Origin: Rhinopithecus roxellana
Lineage: Eukaryota > Chordata > Mammalia > Primates > Cercopithecidae
Direction of reading: 5' to 3'
DNA: 64,000 nucleotides
Assembly (NCBI RefSeq): GCF_007565055.1
Contig: NC_044564.1
Coordinates: 77,086,563 to 77,150,562, forward strand
The first letter of the stretch is position 1. The number at the start of each line of letters is the position of its first letter. Of this stretch, positions 24,711 to 37,262 are shown one piece after another. The translations under genes were made by a program, and so were the position numbers. Below the pieces are notes generated by a model. The model did not search any database. It was not told the origin of the DNA and was given only the letters and a program-made list of their open reading frames with translations.

Positions 24711-25699
24711 TGTCAATTATGTGGATTTTAATAAATATATGTTTGGTAAAATGGCCAAGGCAGGAATGCTACTTCTCGCTGAGAAGATTGGTTCGCTATT
24801 GTTTTCCTTTTATTCTTTGTAGACTCAGATGATACCTGTATCTACAATACAACAACCATCAAAACAATTTTGAAACTCGTAGTGAATTGGTATGCTGTTT
24901 TGTCATTGAATGAATAGGCTCCAAATACTTCATGTAGTCTCCCTGTGTTCTCTACATCCCATTTTTAACTCACTTTTGACATTACTCTCACCCCAGATTT
25001 GTTGTCACTAGAGTAGCTTTATGCCCACACTTATACATATAAGGAATTATGGAAGTTTTACCCCTTCTCTACAAAGCTTCAAGTGTCACCTAAGCTATTA
25101 GTGAATTGACCTACGCTCAATTATAGAGCTACATCATGTTCTGCATTTACCTGTATTCACCTTCTAACACAGAGAAAAGGAAAAGGACACACAGAGAGGA
25201 GTTACCACAGGAAAATAAAACTTACAGACTTTTTACAGAACCAAGAATATTTGACTTTAATTATATCAATGAATAAATTATAAATCTTGTTGCTAATTCA
25301 TTCCTATTCCTTTATCCTCAGAATATTAAAAGGGAGTGTCTGTATATTCAACATAGTAAATGTGTTCATTTCTGGAAGGTTTCTCAGACCCAGCTGGAGT
25401 TGAAGACAGAAATAAGTAGCTAGCATCTCAGGCCTGGATCCAATCTTAGTTTTAAGACAAGAACAGAAAATGATTTCAACTTATATTGCCAACTGTGATC
25501 ATTCGGACAAACTTTTAGTTGCTCTCTTGCTACATCCTAGCTCATTATGAAATAATAGTATTATAAATACTAATCTATTCAGTAGATATAAACATTAGTC
25601 GAATACATACCTGCTGTACATTAAGGGAGGGAGTTTGAAGTAGATCCCTAAGAATCACGTATCTTAGTTTAGCTCCCTTGTGTCAGAATATACATATAA
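24711..25699. other. Unassigned sequence
   Basis: No gene or named repeat recognised. Confidence 0.45.
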
Positions 25700-26500
25700 C
25701 AATTAATAATTGAATGAATTCATATTAACTCAGTTCAAGAATGAGAAAATTACCTATAACTTGGACCTACTCCTGTTCTCTTTTCTTGTACTACCTCCAT
25801 GTTTGCCCTTTAAAGGGAACAACTATCTTATTTTATATTTTTCTTTCCGTGTTTCTGTTCTTGCTTTTGCTTTAGTTTTAGCACTCATACATGTAAGTAT
25901 AAACAATCTATAGTGGAATTGTTCCTGTTTGAGGGGTTTATAAACATGGTATCAAATTTTATACAGTTGTTGGCACTTGCATTTTTTCCCTCACTGCTAT
26001 ATTTCACGTGTTTGTCTTGTTGCCTCTAACGGTAGTTTAGTCGTTTGCACTTTTGTGTACTAGTGTATTGTGACACATCACAATTTATTTATTATCTTGT
26101 GGATGGTTCTTAGGGTTTTTTCTACTTAAAAAAATTAGCAGTACTGCTATAAATAATTTTTACTTACCTTTTTGTGTCCACGTACACTTTATAGGCAAAT
26201 GGATATGTGAATATGTAATATCATGCAACAATACTAAGGTCTTCCAAAGAAATTGTACGATTCACCCAAATCAGTAAATTCTTATCCATGTACATTCTCT
26301 CCAATACTGGCATTGTCAGACTTCCTAATTATGGACAATTTAGTAGATATAAAATGATGTCGTGTTTATTTCACATACATTTTTGTAAAACACTTTTAGT
26401 AGGTAAACAGTTCCAAGTTGGCATTTATTTTTCTAATACTGTGGGAATGCTTCTCTAGTTTCTTCCATTATCAACTGCTGATGCTAAAATAATATGCTTT
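25700..26500 (-). mobile_element. Ancient LINE fragment (L1M-type, minus)
   Basis: 'aaacatggtatcaaatttta', 'ctgctataaataatttttac', 'ctctccaatactggcattg' and 'gacttcctaattatgg' follow the order of minus-strand old L1. Eroded. Confidence 0.45.
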
Positions 26501-27027
26501 CTAATCATTGTTCTCTTATAATTGATCTGGATTTTCTCTATGTCTATTTATAAGCTTCTCTCACTATGTGTTTTCAAGCTTCAATATAGTGCATTTGGGT
26601 CTGAATTACTTCTCATTTTTCCTACTTATAATACAAATTTAAACATTTCTATGAGTATTACCATTGCTGTCACTATTGGAACATTTGCAGCCATTTTTCC
26701 CCAATTAGTTTTTGTATTTGTTCACCCTAAAACATCAACTAAATTAATAGTATTCACTTTTATTCTGTCATCCATATCTCTCAAAATTCTTTCCTGATTT
26801 TCATCCCTTTATCTGGGAGAGGTTCAAATCTGGGTTATTTCCTCAGAGGCAATCTTCTAATTTTCTAATTGTTTCTTCAGTTGTTTTTTTAATCTACAAG
26901 TTAAAACAGCCATTGAGATTTTTTCCAATGATTTTATTTTTCATCTAGAAAATATTTGTTAGCATACAATTTATTTTTCAAATATTCTTATGCAATTCTG
27001 TTGAGTTTCTGTTGCTATTTCTCTGAA
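26501..27027. other. Unassigned sequence
   Basis: The 26522-26797 frame is hydrophobic but has no recognisable domain; probably chance. Confidence 0.4.
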
Positions 27028-27730
27028 AATATACATTTTCTTTATCTAGTCTATCATTGATGGGCATTTGGGTTCGTTCCATGTCTTTGCTCTTGTGAAT
27101 AATGCTACAATAAACATACATGTACATGCATCTTTATAATAGAATGATTTATACTCTTTTGGGTATACACCCATTACTGGGATTGCTGGGTCAAATGGTA
27201 TTTCTGGTTCAAGATCCTTGAGGAATCGCCACACTGTCTCCCACAATGGTTGAACTAATTTACATTCCCAGCAACAGTGAAAAAGCATTCTGATTTCTCC
27301 TACTTCTCCACAGCCTTGCCAGCATCTATTGTTTCTTTACTTTTTAATAATTACCATTCTGACTGGTGTGAGATAGTATCTCACTGTGGTTTTGTTTTGC
27401 ATTTCTCTATTGACCAGTAATGTTGAACTCTTTTCACAATTTTAGCCACATCAGTGTCTTCCTTGTAAATTCTGGATATTAGACCTTTGTCAGATGGATA
27501 GACTGCAAAAATTTTCACCCATTCTGTAGGTTGCCTATTCACTTTGATGATAGCTTCTTTTGCTGTGCAGAAGCTCTTTAGTTTAATTAGACTCCATTTG
27601 TCAATTTTAGCTTTTGTTCCAATTGTTTTTGGCGATTTCATCGTAAAATTTTTCCCATGCCTATGTCCTGAATGATACTGCCTACATTTTCTTCTATGGT
27701 GTTTATGGGTTTTTATATTGCCTCTCACAC
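27028..27730 (-). mobile_element. L1P fragment (minus), truncated at both ends
   Basis: Reverse-strand ORF2 3' part of a primate L1: 'gggcatttgggttcgttcc', 'ggaatcgccacactgtctcc', 'ctgactggtgtgagatag', 'aagctctttagtttaatt'. The 3' UTR and tail are missing at the left edge, and a deletion of about 110 bp near 27430-27460 joins 'cacatcagtgtcttcc' directly to 'ttgtaaattctggatatt'. Broken ORF2 frames lie at 27046-27288 and 27381-27728 (minus). Confidence 0.92.
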
Positions 27731-30295
27731 AAGATGCTTGCTTTTTGACGTGTTTGTTGGCTTTGATTGTGAACTCATTGCTTGACCTTAGTCTTGCTCA
27801 ATACTGTGAATTTAAAGGAAGGAAACTGCATTCCAGAGAGCATTTGATTTTACTTCTACCAATAGACAGGGACCTTTACTGACCTGAAAGTACTTCAGGC
27901 TCCTTCAAAATGTATGCATCAGTGTTGGGTTCCAGAGTTAGCTTTTCTATTTTGTAGCTAATCCAATAATTAATATATGAATGCACTTCTGCTATTAGCA
28001 CTTTCCTCTGAGGAAATCCTACCCTTACTGACAACCAAACCTCTACCACAAGAAAAGTTTGCGGGGAAAAGGGAAGATAACCGTCTTTACAGATATTCCC
28101 TACCATTTTAGGGACAGCAATACTCCCACATGCATGTTCTATCCATGGTACCATCTGCAGAGTTGTTCAAAGAGCATCTATTTAACCATAAGACTGTAAG
28201 AGATGTTTAAAAGAATGTCATTGCCAATGTCAAAAAATGCCACATGTTTCAGTGCTTTAAAACTTATAGTTAAGATATGGAATTTGAATCATTAACCTAT
28301 TTACAAAAAGATAAATTTTTTTTTTTCCGAATTGGATTTGTGGTTTATAGAAATCAACATTTATATTGCTATATATGGAAAATTAATTATTTGATTCTTT
28401 CCCCTTTTCCAATCAACTGAATATTTGTAGAGGGAATTCATTAAAAGAATATAAATATTTGAGAATAAAGGTGAATATACAAAGGTGGATCAAATGGGAT
28501 GTCAAAAAGGCTAATGAGATAAAAACTGTGCAAATAAAATCTTGGTTGAATTTTCATAACGATTTCCTAATGATGACGTATACACACCATAAATCCAACA
28601 TTGAAGGGAAACAATAAAATTACCAATCATTCTATTCAATTTGATAAACATTCCAGAGTGTATGCTGAGGTGTGAGAGGCTTAAACAGGACAGATTTGAT
28701 GAACTAACTTCTTAGCTGGAAAAAATATGTAGTATCAGTCTATGTTCATTCAGAGAGGTATATATAACTTCTTGTTATAGAAATTGAGTTTTTCACATAT
28801 GTATGAAAAAGCTAGGGAAGTCAAATTGTTCAGGGGGTAGGAGGAATATCAAAGTAGCCACCAGCCAGTAAGTCTGAGAGGTCACTTGAGAATGTAAAGG
28901 GGAAGTGGTGGAGAAATTTAAGGCATAAGTCTGTTGATAAGAACTGATAAGAACAAAAGCATCTTGTAATGGGCCTTGGACTGTTACTGGTCAGCAAGGT
29001 CAGTGGTCCTCAAGAAAAGCTAGAAGCAAAGAAGAGGAAAATAAACATGAACCAAAATCTGCCTGCGCTTCTGTTTCTGTGTGTCATCACTAGTTACCAT
29101 TTCCTCCAGAGATCAAGGACTGTTGCTTTATTTCTGCCTCCCAAATCTCACAAATGTCCCTTGTGCCTCCAGCTCTAAGCTGCATAAATTCAGGGAAGGG
29201 GGTTATGGAAAACATCTCTATAGCTTAACAAAATTGATAATAAAATATCCTGTCACAGTAATTTTTAGTTAAAATTAGTAATTCCAAACATTTCTCACTT
29301 TTCAACAAAAACAGCAATAGCATTACAAAATAAAAAAGTTTATTGAAAGTGTATTTCTCTTATTGAAGTTTTGATGATAGATAGATGGATGGATAGATGA
29401 CAGATCGATAGATAGATAATTCCTGCTGTATCCCATTATTGTATGTATAAATTCTGCTATAGAGCAAGCAAGAAGCTACAGAATTTAATAGGCCTGGCTG
29501 TTAGACAGAATCATGGGTTATTTAATATTGGTACAATTATTTTCTGTTCACCAGATGATATTTCCTGTGCAGCAAATAGCACAAAAGCTTTCTTGATAGT
29601 TTTATGAAATATTATTACAAAATATCTGCTCCTTCTCTGAGGATAGGTAGTGTGTTTCAATGAATGTAAATTTTAGAAATTTAATGGGTTTCAATTTAAT
29701 GTGCTATCAAATGCCACCAAAGAATTTCCCAGCTGAAATACATAATGTAAACATGCATTCAGCCATGTTTCTCTAAGCTTTGTTCTTCTCATTCTAATAT
29801 GAGAAATTATTTAACTTGTGTTTTCTCTGCCCCTTAGAAATATGTGCAAATTTTGTGGCAATGTATCTGATGATATAACATATTGTACTAAGTTAGTGTT
29901 TAAGTAAATTAAGGGAGACAAATAAATTTGTATTTAGAGTAACAAATAAATTTGCACTTAAATAAATTTGTTTCTAAATAAGTTAAGGTCTGTTTTTCCA
30001 GATTTTTGATATATTATTTAAAGTACAATATTTGGAGGAACTTAGAAAGAATGGATAAACAGTAAACATGCAACATTCCTTCTATTATTTCCTTAATACA
30101 TATTTTGATGACTCTATCTCATTTGGGATAACATACAGATTCTTTAGGATAATCCTCATATGTTTTCTAATCTGTCTAAGCTATACTTTCACACTTATTC
30201 TCATGCCTTCTTAAAAGCATGCTGTCTCCAGTATCCTAATAAATTTTTGGTTCTCTAAAAGAGTCAACAATTTCCCCCTGTCTGCCAGGTCTACT
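27731..30295. other. Unassigned sequence
   Basis: No gene. Small patterned spots: a T run at about 28318-28326, a short tandem 'tgataagaac' pair near 28935-28953, and an imperfect (gata)n at 29378-29420. Confidence 0.45.
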
Positions 30296-30329
30296 ACTAC
30301 TTATCCTTTAATAATTAATTATCAGATGC

Positions 30330-30448
30330 TCTGAGAATTCTGTCAATAACAAGGTGATCTTGTGGTTTAGACCAAAACATGTATATTCTACTTGGGACAA
30401 GACTCTGTCCCTTATCTGACCTTGGGCAGATTTCTTATTCCCTCTCTT

Positions 30449-30480
<32 letters not shown>

Positions 30481-30615
30481 ACTTATAAAGCAAAAAAACA
30501 AACAGTACTCTATTATGAGACAATGATATAGATTAATCAATAACTGCATGTAAAATACTTCACACACTCTGGCATATAGTAAACAATAAATTTTACTTGT
30601 CATTATTTTTATCAT
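30330..30615 (+). mobile_element. MIR (plus) containing a T30 tract
   Basis: 'ctgaccttgggcagatttc' before and 'actgcatgtaaaatacttc' plus 'tggcatatagtaaacaata' after the T run are MIR segments in order. The expected 'cctcagtttcctcatctg' segment is replaced by a poly-T. Confidence 0.75.
30450..30479 (+). repeat. Uninterrupted poly-T, 30 nt
   Basis: Thirty consecutive T. No Alu, L1 or processed transcript adjoins it on either side; both flanks are MIR. Confidence 0.95.
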
Positions 30616-30684
30616 TCTTATGATTTTATTATTTAAACTCTGTCTTATTGGTAGTTAACTCTTACTTTCTGTGATCTCACAGTC

Positions 30685-30870
30685 TCTTTCATTTATTCAT
30701 TCACTTTTTTAAAAATTCAATGATTTATTGAGGGCCTTGTATGTACCAGATACCATTTGATCCACAGGAGATTCAGCACTGAATAAAATGAAAATGTTCT
30801 ACCCTTCTGAAACTTACATTCTAGCAGTGAAGGTATTCAACAAATAAAAAATTAATATATATTTCTATTT
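30685..30870 (-). mobile_element. L2-class fragment (minus)
   Basis: 'catttattcattcac', 'tgatttattgagggcc', 'gtaccagataccatttga' and 'aacttacattctagcagtg' match the well-known L2 reverse-strand end. Confidence 0.7.
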
Positions 30871-30944
30871 TTTTTTTACTATTCTTGTAGTGTTTTGTCT
30901 TGTTTTGCTTTCACATTTCTATTAATATCACTGAAGAATAATTC

Positions 30945-31065
30945 TTTTCATACAGGGTAGGGACAATTTTATTCCTCTTTGCCTTCATTTATTTTCACAG
31001 TGCCTTGCCCATAGTAAGCATCCAATAAATAATTGTTGAATAACTGAATAAATGAATGAATGACA
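30945..31065 (+). mobile_element. L2-class 3' end (plus)
   Basis: 'agggtagggacaattttatt', 'cacagtgccttgcccatag' and 'aagcatccaataaataattg', ending in (gaat)n. Confidence 0.75.
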
Positions 31066-31890
31066 GCTTCAGGACTATAGACATTCCCCAACATTTTAAA
31101 TATACCATTCCTACCTTATCACCAAGTGTATATTTGATAATCTCTCAACCCTATATAAAATACATTTATTCTATAATAAGTTTATATGTACAACAGGATG
31201 ATAGAAGAGCTATAAACATTACACACTAGGCTAAATTTTCAGTAGGTATTTCTGAATCTCCACATAAATACAGATTTTTAGTACCTGTGCAGGAACACAT
31301 AATTCCACAAAAAAAAATAATCTATGAAATAAAAAAGATTATTTCCTATAGAGTTTATGTTAATGGGTTTAACTAAAACACTAACGTTGAAATGTACAAA
31401 GACAAATCAGTATGATAGTCATCAGTTTTCATGTGGATTATTTTTTATCCTATGCAAGTTTGATTTTACCTCATTTTATGGTTTTGAAAATGTAAGTTCA
31501 CCATTCAATTATCTAATCCTTACTCTGTTAGAGGAGATCACAAAATAAATGTGTCTATATTAAAGGATTATTTAGTGTTCCATACAATACAATGAAAACA
31601 ACAAAGTTAGTAAAGGTTCTGTTATATACAAACAAGAGGTTGTAAAACATGAAGTTATGATGCCACAATGAATTGATGAACATGTCCAGTTTGTTCTTAG
31701 CAGGATGAGCTTCTACCTATCTCTCTTGTTAACATTTAATTTGCATTTTGCTTCAGGCATGTTATTTTGTTTCTGTTTATTTCAAGCAGATCTACCGAAG
31801 TCAATTCTTCACCACATACAATGGGAGTGTGACATTTTTAAACTGGTATTTGATAAACAGCTTTAGCTGATTGAAAAGACTGGGTATATT
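31066..31890. other. Unassigned sequence
   Basis: No gene or named repeat recognised. Confidence 0.45.
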
Positions 31891-31894
31891 GAAT

Positions 31895-32515
31895 GTCATC
31901 TCTGTTCCTCTGGATCCCTGTTTCCCACTCTGTCTCAGCATGCTGGCCTACCTACATAAATGGGTTCTCTCGCCTTCTAGCTTCTCCCTCCACTCAGTGA
32001 GCGGGAACAACAGAAAGGATTCTGAGAGAAGAAAGTGAAGCTTTGGGTGTGTTATTTTGTGTTTGTTTGTTTGTTTTCTTCTCTTGCCTAAGACTGGCTT
32101 CACGGGTTTGTTACAATTGTGCAGTCACTCAGGGCCCCCTCACACTCAGAAGGGCTCCCTGCTTGGTTTAATTCTCTGCTGATACCACCTTAAAATTCTT
32201 TACAGTTTTTAACAAGGAGCCCCTCATTTTCATGTAGCACCTACAAATTACGTGGTTAGTCCAGCTCCCAGCTCCCTCCATGCAGGACTGCCTTAGGCTG
32301 ACTGGGTCTCTTGTCAGAGAGGCTACTCCTATTCAGTGTCCTCCTCCACCTGTACTTCCCAGTCTGTCGGTTGTGGTAATGATGATTCTTCTCCTTCAGG
32401 CTAATGATGACAGTAGAGACATTGTTATTAGTCCTTGGGAACTGCACCATTACTAGTGCTTTTGCTATTTCTGCTCACATCTTTTAAAACTTTGCAAAAT
32501 TTCCTTTATTAAATA
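31895..32515 (+). repeat. GC-richer block, probably an old unnamed interspersed repeat
   Basis: Base composition rises clearly against the AT-rich flanks. Phrases such as 'gggaactgcaccattacta', 'cacatcttttaaaactttgc' and 'ccagctccctccatgcagg', ending 'cctttattaaatat', remind me of a common mammalian repeat whose name I cannot give. A (gttt)n patch lies at 32058-32076. The 32256-32450 minus frame is not convincing as a gene. Confidence 0.45.
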
Positions 32516-33425
32516 TAATATTTTCTTCAACTTATCCTAATTTGTGCATGACATCTACTTATAGCTAGTACTCTAATGCTACAAATGGTAAGAACAGCTC
32601 AATTCCGGTATATATAATGGCATATAATTCCACAAAAGATAAGCAAAGATTAAAAGAGAAGACCATTACACCAAAGTTTTTCTTAGAATTTTGAAAATGT
32701 TTACACTAAGCTAGAAAACTTCTCAAGAGTTGACAAACATGTCCTAGGATAAAAATCCTCTTTTTCCCCTTTGCCATTGATCTGCTCCCAGAGGGAGTTC
32801 TGAAAGAGGCATGGAGAACTCTGTTTTTCATTATTCCTAAATGCTAAACAGGTCATTGAGTTATTTTTCTTCTGTTAAAGAAAATAATTCATAGCAGAGA
32901 CAGTTAACCCCATGCACTTCATCAAGAAGCTGCTTCTGCCCTATGTGCACTGAAAACACTGAGAAATTATGTTTGATTAAAGTATAGGGAACTGGACATA
33001 TGCAAAAATTATGAGAGTCAAAAGAAGAAAACCCACAAGATAGAAAAAATATACAACTTCAATGTAGCTTTAAAAAGCATCAAATCATAGACTTTCTAGT
33101 TCCTTCACTAATCTGAGCAGTAATTTGGACTTTTGTGCTCTGTCCACATAAAGGTAACAATGAGAAAGTCACAGGCCTAGAGACAGTTCTAAGCTGATAA
33201 ATATCAATTCTTTCTCTTGAAAATCCATCTCAGAAATGAATAATTTGTTAAGAAGACACTATTGTTGCAACATATTAGGTTTCTATTAACCTACCAACTA
33301 ATAACACATTAGATTTGTATTAGCCTACAAAAAATCCAACATATGGACTTAACTATGTTGTTTACATGTGATAAAAATATTGTGGTTTTTTTTTACATTT
33401 TACATTAGATATTCTTTATTATATA
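32516..33425. other. Unassigned sequence
   Basis: No gene. A diverged tandem pair 'aacatattaggtttctatta' / 'aacacattagatttgtatta' lies at 33269-33340 with a period near 34 bp. Confidence 0.45.
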
Positions 33426-33429
33426 TTTT

Positions 33430-33640
33430 TAAATAATAGGTTGAGGATGCACTGTGTGCTGAGTATTGCTGTATGTGTTTTTGTACCTATTAACAAATTT
33501 ATCTCCACAATTATCTTAAGAGATATATTATTTATTATTATTTTTAACCCATTTTTACATGTGGAAAAATTGTGGAATGTGGTGTTTAGCTATAACCTTA
33601 AGGTCACACACTTTTAATGAGTGCTTGATATGTTTAAAAC
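33430..33640 (-). mobile_element. MIR (minus)
   Basis: 'gcactgtgtgctgagtattg', 'aacccatttttacatgtgg' and 'aaccttaaggtcacacac' are in reverse MIR order. Confidence 0.75.
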
Positions 33641-35390
33641 ATACTAACATATTGTTTTATAAGATTGTCTATACAAAACGAAGTCTCCATATTTCTTTTG
33701 CTACAGAAGGGATTTTTCAAGGGTAATTTTGATCATAGGCTTGTTTCCCCCATTTCTTGGTTGACATAGAATATTACCCCAAGTAAGATGTAACTTATTT
33801 TTTATCCTAAAATGCATGTTAGTAGGTTGGTCGTTGGCTTGGTCTTCTTTGCTTCAGTCTTGGAAGTAATTTGTAAAGGAACAAACCTTCCACAGAAAGT
33901 AGCAGAGAGCCTTGAGGAAATGTCTAAAATGAATCTGAAGCCGTAATGGAAAAGAAAGATCAAAGCACATGTCAAGAAAGGGCAGTCTAGAGAAAACATG
34001 CCATCCCCCCAATTTTATACACTACTATCATTCAATAATGATGGTACACAGAATCTTTAGTGCTTCATGGGGGAATAGTTTGTGGAAAGAATGAGTGGTG
34101 TTTGAGAAGAAAAATGTATACAAAATCAAAAGTCTATGAATTCCTAAATTGAGGCAAGACACCAGCAAGAGTATTTGACTCTGTAGCAGAACAAATTAGA
34201 ATAATTCTAAAAATTCCCAGTAGAATTATCTTATGTGCACCTTAACAGTGGAGAATTATTTTTCCTCTTCATGCTCAGAATACTCCTTCCAGATCCCTTG
34301 AAATCTACTTTTCCTCTCACTATTTGATGAACACTATTCTTTGGGCAGGATCAGTGATCATTTTATTAGAAAAACCGTAAGTGTTTTCTAAGTCATTAAA
34401 TTATTCAACATGATAAAGCAGTGACAATCACTCAATCACTACTTTAAATTAACTACGTCTTAGCTTTCAGGACAGTATTTTGGTCAACTTTTTTACTTTA
34501 ATTTTTTTTCTTACCTCACTGCTTCAGTATGACTTTCACTCAAAATACTATCAATAGTCATTCATTTATTCATTCAAACCACAGGTCTCTGTTAATTGGA
34601 TGAGGATATAAAGGAGTGGACATTGACGCAAGCAATAGCTCAAGGCAGAGAAAGAACATAATCTATTTTTAAGCCAAACTAAGCAGTTCAATTTGTCTGG
34701 AATAGTTGTTCTCACTAACTGTGTTCTAGCAGGGTGTCATATCTCCAGATTTTATTTCACTAAAGGGTAAGAAAAAGCTTTCTGGAAGCAAGAGTTGTAA
34801 ATCTGTATGCTATCAAGTACTGACAAAAAAGTGGCATATCTAAGTAGGACAAGCTCCACCTCTAGAAGTTTAAGTAGTACAGTGGGTCAGCTTGTTGCTA
34901 AAAGTGAAAAAAATAACTTGTGTCATGACAGTGAAAGGTTTTATAGAGTATTTGAGACATCTTTATATTACATTAAAGATTGAACTATAATTATTGCTGA
35001 TGTTAGTGTTGTTTTAAATATGTTTCATTTCTTTGAATGTGCTACCAAGAGTCCTTGATTTTGAGAGTGTGCCACATATCCAAAGAAGTAAAGAATCTAT
35101 GATCTAGAGCAAATTTGACTGTGACTGAAAATTACTGTAATCTGTTCCTCAAAGATCAACTACAGCCAAGATCTAAAGAACTTTTTTGGCTATACTAAGG
35201 ATATACTCCTCATCAGCATTAAGTAAGCATAGATTATTTTTAAATGAGAGAGATAACTGAATTCATTTGTATTGTGGAAAAATAATTGTCATAAGTACAT
35301 GAAAAGTAAAATTCTAATTCAGAAGAGTTGGAATTTTAGATCTGCAACAGTTTTCATGCAAAATAATACTAAACAAATTTCAAACATTTG
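33641..35390. other. Unassigned sequence
   Basis: No gene. 'cattcatttattcattcaaa' near 34560 may be a scrap of L2. Confidence 0.45.
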
Positions 35391-35401
35391 ATCTAGCTTG
35401 A

Positions 35402-35423
35402 GCAATAAATAAATAAATAAAAA
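35402..35423 (+). repeat. (AATA)n microsatellite
   Basis: Short run of about five aata/aaat units. Confidence 0.85.
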
Positions 35424-35479
35424 GTAACATCTGAATATTTATTTGAAATTTCTCTTTGGAACCAGTCCCTCTCTTTATG

Positions 35480-35522
35480 TAGATAGATAGGTAGATAGAT
35501 AGAAATTCCAAATATGTATATC

Positions 35523-35572
<50 letters not shown>

Positions 35573-35595
35573 ATCTATGTATCTATCCATCTAAC
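35480..35595 (+). repeat. (TAGA)n then (CTAT)n, inverted microsatellite pair
   Basis: 'tagatagataggtagatag' at 35480-35503 is followed after a 20-bp spacer by a long pure (ctat) run at 35523-35571 and decayed units to about 35592. The two runs are mutually complementary. Confidence 0.93.
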
Positions 35596-36234
35596 TAGAT
35601 ATGTCAAAAGATAATTTGGAAAATATGTTGCCAAAATGTGTGTTATCAGGATCAATATCTCAGATCTGCTAAATTCTTCACATTATATTTCAGCTTCATT
35701 TTTTTCCTGAACATGTACTTTTTACTTTATATATATATCATTTTTGAAACACCTTTCTTCAATGTACATATCTCAAAGTGACAGCTTTTTCCTTCAAGCA
35801 GTTCAACTTCAACCCAATATTATTTCATTGACAAAGTACTTTCTAAACTTCTGCTTTTCCATTGATTCCTGGTGGAAAAATAGAGTCACTATCATTTTCT
35901 ATCTGTGTTCAGTAAATGGTTTCTAACTATATTTGCTACAGGATGGTTGACTCTCTAGTTATGAGAAAAGATACAGCAGTCTTCACTTTATTTTGTATAC
36001 TCACGATTGTTTTGGAAAGTAGATTTTCTGCAGTCTCTGAAAATTTCACAATATAAACACAACTTTGTGTTGCATATAAAAATTATTCACTATTGTTACA
36101 ATTTCCTAACATCTACCACGTTTCTATAAGATGCTACCTTTTCCATAAATATAACAATACATAATGAGATATCTATACTCTGCAATGCAGGCTATATTAG
36201 GTCCTATAGAAATGTTTATGCCTATGATGTGTTA
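35596..36234. other. Unassigned sequence
   Basis: The 35744-35926 frame has no known motif. Confidence 0.4.
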
Positions 36235-36415
36235 CACTACCAGAGGGGGAAGGAGAGAGGGAAGAGGTTGGAAAATTTAACTGTTGGATGCCATGTTCAT
36301 TACCTGGGTGATGGGATCAATTGTACCCCAGACCTCAGCATCACACAATATACTATGTAACAAACCTGCAAATGTACCCCTGAATTGAAAATGTAAGTCA
36401 AAATTATTTTTAAAA
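36235..36415 (+). mobile_element. L1 3' end (L1MA/L1PB-like), 5'-truncated
   Basis: 'ttacctgggtgatgggatc', 'tatgtaacaaacctgcaa' and 'atgtacccctgaattgaaa' are the L1 3' UTR end. It starts abruptly near 'accagagggggaagg'. Confidence 0.85.
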
Positions 36416-36966
36416 GTGTGAAATTATGGTAATACAATGCAATACCAATTATGTAAGGAAATCATTTTTTTTTTTTCTAATGGCACTACCCATATAATTT
36501 AGAGTCTAGAAAATTAGTTTTTAAAAATATCAGTCACTACATGTGGCTTATTTTTCTTAAATTACCACTCTAAAATGTGACGACAAGAAATGAGAAAACT
36601 CTAATAAGGATATTTGTGTTATGTATCCTTTTTAGGCAACTGATTTTTGACAAGGAACACAGAAAAATCAACGAATAAAGGAAAGTTTTTCACCAATAGC
36701 AATGAAAAATTGAATATTGATATGCAAAAAAGATGAACCTAAACACAGACCTTACACCTTACACAAGACTTGACTCAAAGCGGATCATAGACCTAAATGT
36801 AAAATACAAAACTGTATCAGTTCTAAAAGAAAACCTTAGTGACCTTAGGTTTGGCAATAAGTTTTTACATAAAACACCAAAACACATTCTATGAAATGAT
36901 AATTTGAACTTTATTAAAATTAAAAATCTCTTTTCTATCAAAGACACTATTAAGAAATCAAAATAC

Positions 36967-37262
36967 GCCGGGCGCGGTGGCTCAAGCCTGTAATCCCAGC
37001 ACTTTGGGAGGCCGAGACGGGTGGATCACGAGGTCAGGAGATCGAGACCATCCTGGCTAACATGGTGAAACCCCGTCTCTACTAAAAATACAAAAAAAAA
37101 ACTAGCCGGGCGACCTGGCGGGCGCCTGTAGTCCCAGCTACTCGGGAGGCTGAGGCAGGAGAATGGCGTGAACCCGGGAGGCAGAGCTTGCAGTGAGCTG
37201 AGATCTGGCCACTGCACTCCAGCCTGGGCGACAGAGCGAGACTCCGTCTCAAAAAAAAAAAA
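36967..37262 (+). mobile_element. Full-length young AluY, Old World monkey type
   Basis: Complete from 'gccgggcgcggtggctcaag' to the A tail, with a perfect 15-bp target duplication AAGAAATCAAAATAC (36952-36966 and 37263-37277). 'ggctcaagcctgtaatccc' and 'gagatctggccactgcactc' are variants I associate with cercopithecid AluY subfamilies. Box A/B regions of the Pol III promoter are present in the left monomer, including 'ggtggatcacgaggtcagg'. Confidence 0.96.
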
